Shown here one piece after another: positions 5,389 to 8,418 of a DNA stretch of 8,418 bases; within the stretch, counting starts at the first letter, position 1; every line of letters begins with the position of its first letter. The position numbers were made by a program, and so were the translations under genes. Under the pieces are notes generated by a model. That model had not been told where the DNA came from and made no database searches. It was given only the letters and a program-made list of their open reading frames with translations. The DNA comes from an uncultured Achromobacter sp. (lineage in GTDB: Bacteria; Pseudomonadota; Gammaproteobacteria; Burkholderiales; Burkholderiaceae_B), in assembly GCA_913775005.1 (NCBI GenBank), contig CAJYKY010000457.1, positions 1-8,418 of the forward strand. The letters run 5' to 3'.

Positions 5389-6042
5389 ATGATGGAATTT
5401 TTTAAGGACTCGGCGGAATACCTGCCGATACTGCTGCAAGGGGCAAAGCTGACGATCCTGGTGACACTGGGGTCGCTGGCGCTATCGACGGTGCTGGGTC
5501 TGGTGTGGGCGTTGATGCGCGTGTCGGGCAATAAATTTTTGTCCAAGTTCAGCGGTGGCGTCATCAATCTGCTGCGCGGCATTCCGATCATCGTGCTGCT
5601 GTTCTACATCTATTTCGTGATGCCGGACATGGGCGTGGCGCTCACCGCCGTGCAGGCGGCGATCATCGGTCTGGGTGTCGCGTATTCGGCCTATCAGGCC
5701 GAGAATTTTCGCGCGGGCATTCAGGCCGTCGATAAAGGGCAGATCGAAGCCGCGATGGCGATGGGAATGAGCTGGAGCATGACGATGCGGCGCGTGGTGC
5801 TGCCGCAGGCCGTCAAAATTGTGCTGCCGCCCTACGGCAACATCATGATCATGATGCTGAAGGATTCGTCGCAGGCGTCCACGATCACGGTGGCCGAGCT
5901 GGCCCTGCAAGGCAAGTTGATCGCCGTGTCCACCTTCAAGAATGCAACCGTGTTTTCGCTGGTGGCGCTGATGTACCTGGTGATGTGCGTGCCGCTGATT
6001 CTGCTGGTGCGGCATCTGGAAAAGAGGAGCGCCACGAAATGA
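5389..6042 (+). CDS. Amino-acid-type ABC transporter permease
   Basis: The 217-residue inner-membrane protein is of the HisM/GlnP (BPD_transp_1, polar amino acid) type. Hydrophobic spans are visible at about 22-42, 60-79, 86-103, 141-157 and 187-207. The cytoplasmic coupling loop EAAMAMGMSWSMTMRRVVLP (120-139) is the EAA motif that docks onto the ATPase, and RGIPIIVLLFYIYF is typical of these permeases. No second permease gene is present, so a homodimer is expected. The start is ATG 5389, with a G-rich GGGGTGG sequence about 8 bases upstream; ATG 5392 is almost equally possible. The longer open frame from GTG 5296 is rejected because its 31 extra residues are translated from the hairpin region and do not resemble the family. 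The stop overlaps the ATPase start by four bases (ATGA), showing tight coupling. Confidence 0.93.
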   Translation: MMEFFKDSAEYLPILLQGAKLTILVTLGSLALSTVLGLVWALMRVSGNKFLSKFSGGVINLLRGIPIIVLLFYIYFVMPDMGVALTAVQAAIIGLGVAYSAYQAENFRAGIQAVDKGQIEAAMAMGMSWSMTMRRVVLPQAVKIVLPPYGNIMIMMLKDSSQASTITVAELALQGKLIAVSTFKNATVFSLVALMYLVMCVPLILLVRHLEKRSATK

Positions 6043-6770
6043 TCGAGCTTCAAGAAGTCCGCAAGAGCTTCGGATCGCTGGAGGTCCTGAAAGGCATCGA
6101 CGCCGAAGTCAGCAAGGGTGAAGTCGTGTGCGTGATCGGCCCGTCCGGGTCGGGAAAATCCACCATCCTGCGCTGCATCAACGGCTTGGAACGCTACAAC
6201 GCCGGGCGCATCACTATTGATGGCGAACTGGTCGATGCCGATGCGCCGTCCATCGTGTCCATCCGCACGCAGGTGGCGATGGTGTTTCAACGCTTCAATC
6301 TGTTCCCGCATCGCACCGCGCTGGAGAACGTGATCGAAGGCCCCATCTACGTCAAGAAAGAGCCGCGCGCGCAGGTCGTGGAGCGCGGCCTTGAATTGCT
6401 GGCCAGCGTCGGTTTGGCCGACAAGGCGGATGCGCATCCCAATCAGTTGTCGGGCGGCCAGCAGCAGCGCGTGGCGATTGCGCGCGCGCTGGCGATGCAG
6501 CCCAAGGCCATCCTGTTTGACGAGCCGACCTCGGCGCTGGATCCTGAGTTGGTGGGCGACGTGCTGGGCGTCATGCGCAAGCTGGCCGAAGCCGGCATGA
6601 CGATGGTCGTCGTGACCCATGAAATGAGCTTTGCCCGAGAGGTGGCCGATCGCGTCATGTTCTTCGATGGGGGCGTCATGGTGGAGCAGGGCGTCGCTCG
6701 TGAAGTGCTGAATCATCCGCAGCACCCGCGCACGCAGGATTTCCTGCGCCGCGTGCTGCATCCCATGTGA
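6039..6770 (+). CDS. Amino-acid-type ABC transporter ATP-binding protein
   Basis: The 243-residue ATPase powers the importer from the cytoplasmic face and is close in pattern to GlnQ/HisP. All nucleotide-binding elements are intact: Walker A GPSGSGKST (34-42), Q-loop Gln84 in MVFQRFNLFPH, ABC signature LSGGQ (137-141), Walker B AILFDEP (157-163), D-loop SALD (166-169 region) and H-loop His194 in VVTHEMSFA. The FNLFPHRTALENV segment is characteristic of polar amino acid importers. The start ATG 6039 lies in an ATGA overlap with the permease stop, with GAGGAG at 6024-6029 nine bases upstream. An in-frame upstream start at 5985 would fall inside the permease gene and is not used. The next gene starts nine bases after the stop, so the oxidoreductase is part of the same operon. 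Confidence 0.96.
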   Translation: MIELQEVRKSFGSLEVLKGIDAEVSKGEVVCVIGPSGSGKSTILRCINGLERYNAGRITIDGELVDADAPSIVSIRTQVAMVFQRFNLFPHRTALENVIEGPIYVKKEPRAQVVERGLELLASVGLADKADAHPNQLSGGQQQRVAIARALAMQPKAILFDEPTSALDPELVGDVLGVMRKLAEAGMTMVVVTHEMSFAREVADRVMFFDGGVMVEQGVAREVLNHPQHPRTQDFLRRVLHPM

Positions 6771-6779
6771 GGAATCATC

Positions 6780-8069
6780 ATGCAGCAAGCGCCGTTTCCT
6801 TTATCTGCGTCCTTGTGGGCGGCCACCGCCGCGCCGCCGCCGGCCACCGAACCGCTGGTGAATTCCACGCAGGCGGATGTGCTGATCATCGGGGGAGGGT
6901 ACGCGGGGTTGAGCACGGCTCTGCACCTGGCCGAGCGCGGCGTGAAGGCCGTGGTGCTGGAGGCGCGCGAGATCGGCTTTGGCGGCTCTGGCCGAAACGG
7001 CGGGCAGGTAATTCCGGGGTTGAAGTACGACCCCGATGATTTGATTTCCATGTTCGGCCAAGAGCGCGGCGAAAGGCTGCTGCGGTTTGCGGGCACCACC
7101 GCCGATTCGGTATTCAACCTGATCGATACCCACGCCATGGACGTGCCGCATGTGCGCAAAGGCTGGATCCAGGGCGCGCATACGGAAGAGGCCTTGCGCA
7201 TTGCGCACGGGCGGGCGGCGCAGTGGGCCAAGCATGGCGTGAATGCGCAACCGCTTGATCGCGCGCAGGTGGCTCGCTTGCTGGGCACTGACCGCTATCT
7301 GGGCGGATGGGCGGACCCGCGCGCTGGCGCGGTGCAGCCGCTGAGCTATGCGCGTGGCCTCGCTCGCGCCGCGCTGAACGCGGGGGCGCTGATCTACACG
7401 GACACGCCCGTCACGGGTCTGAATCGCGCGGCGGGCAAATGGACGGCGTCCACCGCAAGCGGCGCCACCGTCACCGCCGAGCGCGTCGTGATGTGCACGA
7501 ACGCTTATGGCGGCGATCTGTTGCCCGGTTTGAAGACGTCGATCATCGACGCCAACACCTTCCAGGTGGCAACGGCGCCGCTGCCCGAGTCCGTGCGCGC
7601 CAGCATCCTTCCGGAAGGACATGTGACCTCGGATACGCGCAATCTGCTGCTGTACTTCCGGCTGGATCATCAGGGCCGGCTATTGATGGGCGGGCGCGGC
7701 CCGTTCCGCGAGCCCAAGGGGCCGCAGGATTGGGCGCATCTGGAACGCGTGATGTTCAAGTTGTTTCCGCAGGTGGCCGGTACGCCGTTCGAATATCGCT
7801 GGTGCGGGCGTGTTGCGGTGACGCGAGACTATCTGCCGCATCTGCATGAGCCGCAGCCGGGCTTGCTGGTGGACATCGGTTGCCAGGGGCGGGGCGTGGG
7901 GCTGCAAACCAGCATGGGCCGGGCGATGGCGCAGTACGTGGCCACCGGCGACGCCAATGCCCTGCCGGTTCCCTTGTCACCGATCGTGCCGTTTCCGCTG
8001 TATGGCTTGCGGCGCTTGTACGTCAACGCGGTCGTGACGTGGTATCGCTTGAATGACGGTGGTGTATAG
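6780..8069 (+). CDS. FAD-dependent amine/amino-acid oxidoreductase (PuuB-like, DAO family)
   Basis: The product is 429 residues. It has an N-terminal Rossmann FAD-binding fold: ADVLIIGGGYAGLSTALHLA (32-51) with the GxGxxG-type turn, then VVLEA with Glu61 expected to bind the ribose. The motif GFGGSGRNGGQ (66-76) is typical of gamma-glutamylputrescine oxidase and its relatives (PuuB/OrdL). WCGRVAVTRDYLPHL and the Gly-rich VDIGCQGRGVGL near the C-terminus complete the flavin site. Length is close to that of PuuB. Such enzymes oxidise a C-N bond of a secondary or primary amine, releasing hydrogen peroxide and an aldehyde or keto product. The substrate here is not known. About 30 Ala/Pro-rich residues precede the FAD domain. 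TGAGGAA just before ATG 6780 is a good Shine-Dalgarno. The other Puu enzymes (ligase, dehydrogenase, hydrolase) are not in the window, so a full putrescine pathway is not shown. Confidence 0.88.
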   Translation: MQQAPFPLSASLWAATAAPPPATEPLVNSTQADVLIIGGGYAGLSTALHLAERGVKAVVLEAREIGFGGSGRNGGQVIPGLKYDPDDLISMFGQERGERLLRFAGTTADSVFNLIDTHAMDVPHVRKGWIQGAHTEEALRIAHGRAAQWAKHGVNAQPLDRAQVARLLGTDRYLGGWADPRAGAVQPLSYARGLARAALNAGALIYTDTPVTGLNRAAGKWTASTASGATVTAERVVMCTNAYGGDLLPGLKTSIIDANTFQVATAPLPESVRASILPEGHVTSDTRNLLLYFRLDHQGRLLMGGRGPFREPKGPQDWAHLERVMFKLFPQVAGTPFEYRWCGRVAVTRDYLPHLHEPQPGLLVDIGCQGRGVGLQTSMGRAMAQYVATGDANALPVPLSPIVPFPLYGLRRLYVNAVVTWYRLNDGGV

Positions 8070-8084
8070 AAAAAGTCAAAAAAA

Positions 8085-8106
8085 CCCCGGACAGTGATGT
8101 CCGGGG
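8085..8106 (-). terminator. Intrinsic terminator of valS, shared with the oxidoreductase gene
   Basis: A perfect 9-bp stem (CCCCGGACA / TGTCCGGGG) closes a GTGA loop. The + strand has seven A just before it (8078-8084), so the minus strand reads stem then seven T: a textbook terminator for valS. On the + strand only CTCTT follows, so ending of the oxidoreductase transcript here would be weaker. Confidence 0.88.
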
Positions 8107-8125
8107 CTCTTGATGTCAGCGAGGC

Positions 8126-8418
8126 TTAGTTACCCAGCTTGGCGCGCTGTTCGCGCACTTTTTCCAGGGTTTCGCCAAACTGCGCCATGCGAGCTTTTTC
8201 CTGCTCGACCACCGCCGCCGGGGCGCGTTCGACGAAGCTGGCATTCGACAGCTTGCCATTCGCCTTGCCGATTTCACCTTCCAGGCGCGCAATTTCCTTG
8301 TCCAGACGGATGCGCTCAGCAGCGACGTCGATTTCAACGTGCAGCATCAGTCGGCTGGTGCCCACCACCTGAACCGGCGCGCCGGCATCGGGAAGCGTGT
8401 CCAGCACGTCCACCTGGC
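8126..8418 (-). CDS. valS: Valyl-tRNA synthetase, C-terminal end (partial)
   Basis: About 96 codons of the 3' end are present; the frame is open to the window edge and stops at TAA (8128-8126 on the minus strand). ValRS charges tRNA-Val. The visible part is the C-terminal tRNA-binding arm, an antiparallel coiled coil. It shows a heptad-rich helix from ERIRLDKEIARLEGEIGKAN, the conserved NASFVERAPAAVVEQEKARM turn region with its FVERAP motif, then a second helix ending REQRAKLGN. The sequence LMLHVEIDVAAERIRLDKE just before is the usual lead-in of this domain in ValRS. The identification rests on this arm alone, but the pattern is distinctive. The GTG at 8413 is an internal valine codon. The gene is convergent with the oxidoreductase gene and followed by a strong terminator. 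Confidence 0.93.
   Translation of the reverse strand, partial: QVDVLDTLPDAGAPVQVVGTSRLMLHVEIDVAAERIRLDKEIARLEGEIGKANGKLSNASFVERAPAAVVEQEKARMAQFGETLEKVREQRAKLGN

Noticed and set aside
5832..6788. Minus-strand open frame (318 codons) opposite the permease end and the ATPase
   Set aside because: It is antisense to a complete ABC ATPase with all motifs intact, and its translation is His/Asp-rich without family resemblance.
6801..7670. Minus-strand open frame (289 codons) opposite the oxidoreductase
   Set aside because: Arg/Gln-rich antisense shadow with no motif or ribosome-binding site.

Overview
The window looks like chromosome from a G+C-rich betaproteobacterium, most likely Burkholderiales of the Bordetella/Achromobacter (Alcaligenaceae) type. 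I judge this by eye from codon use, the proteins and the gene neighbourhood; no search was run. Nothing suggests a phage, insertion sequence, CRISPR array, tRNA or rRNA gene. Two conserved tRNA-synthetase genes run off the ends: the 3' end of alaS on the left (+ strand) and the 3' end of valS on the right (- strand).

Left part (1-1244): the alaS 3' end is followed, with a 1-nt overlap, by a TusA-family sulfur-carrier gene. A strong symmetric hairpin terminator then separates this pair from a convergent minus-strand gene for a small exported protein built from two similar beta-rich halves. Middle part (1245-3615): after a 431-bp gene-poor gap holding a good sigma70-type promoter comes the translation operon rpsP-rimM-trmD (ribosomal protein S16, 16S processing factor, tRNA m1G37 methyltransferase). 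A four-copy imperfect tandem repeat lies between rpsP and rimM. The rplS gene that usually closes this operon is not here.

Right part (3616-8069): a catabolic or uptake cluster read on the + strand. It encodes an XRE/cupin regulator resembling PuuR, a polar-amino-acid-type ABC importer (periplasmic binding protein, permease, ATPase) and a PuuB-like FAD-dependent amine oxidoreductase. The inferred scheme is that the importer brings in an amino acid or N-substituted amine, the oxidoreductase deaminates or oxidises it, and the regulator senses the compound and controls the cluster. A 28-bp AT-rich palindrome touching the regulator's start codon is the best operator candidate. A very strong GC hairpin between the binding-protein gene and the permease gene probably sets different expression levels for the two. 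The cluster ends against valS at an intrinsic terminator that works best on the valS strand.

I do not see an obviously new multi-gene system. The most worthwhile leads are the regulator palindrome and its target, the unusual pairing of PuuR/PuuB-like proteins with an amino-acid importer, the rpsP-rimM repeat array and the uncharacterised two-repeat exported protein.
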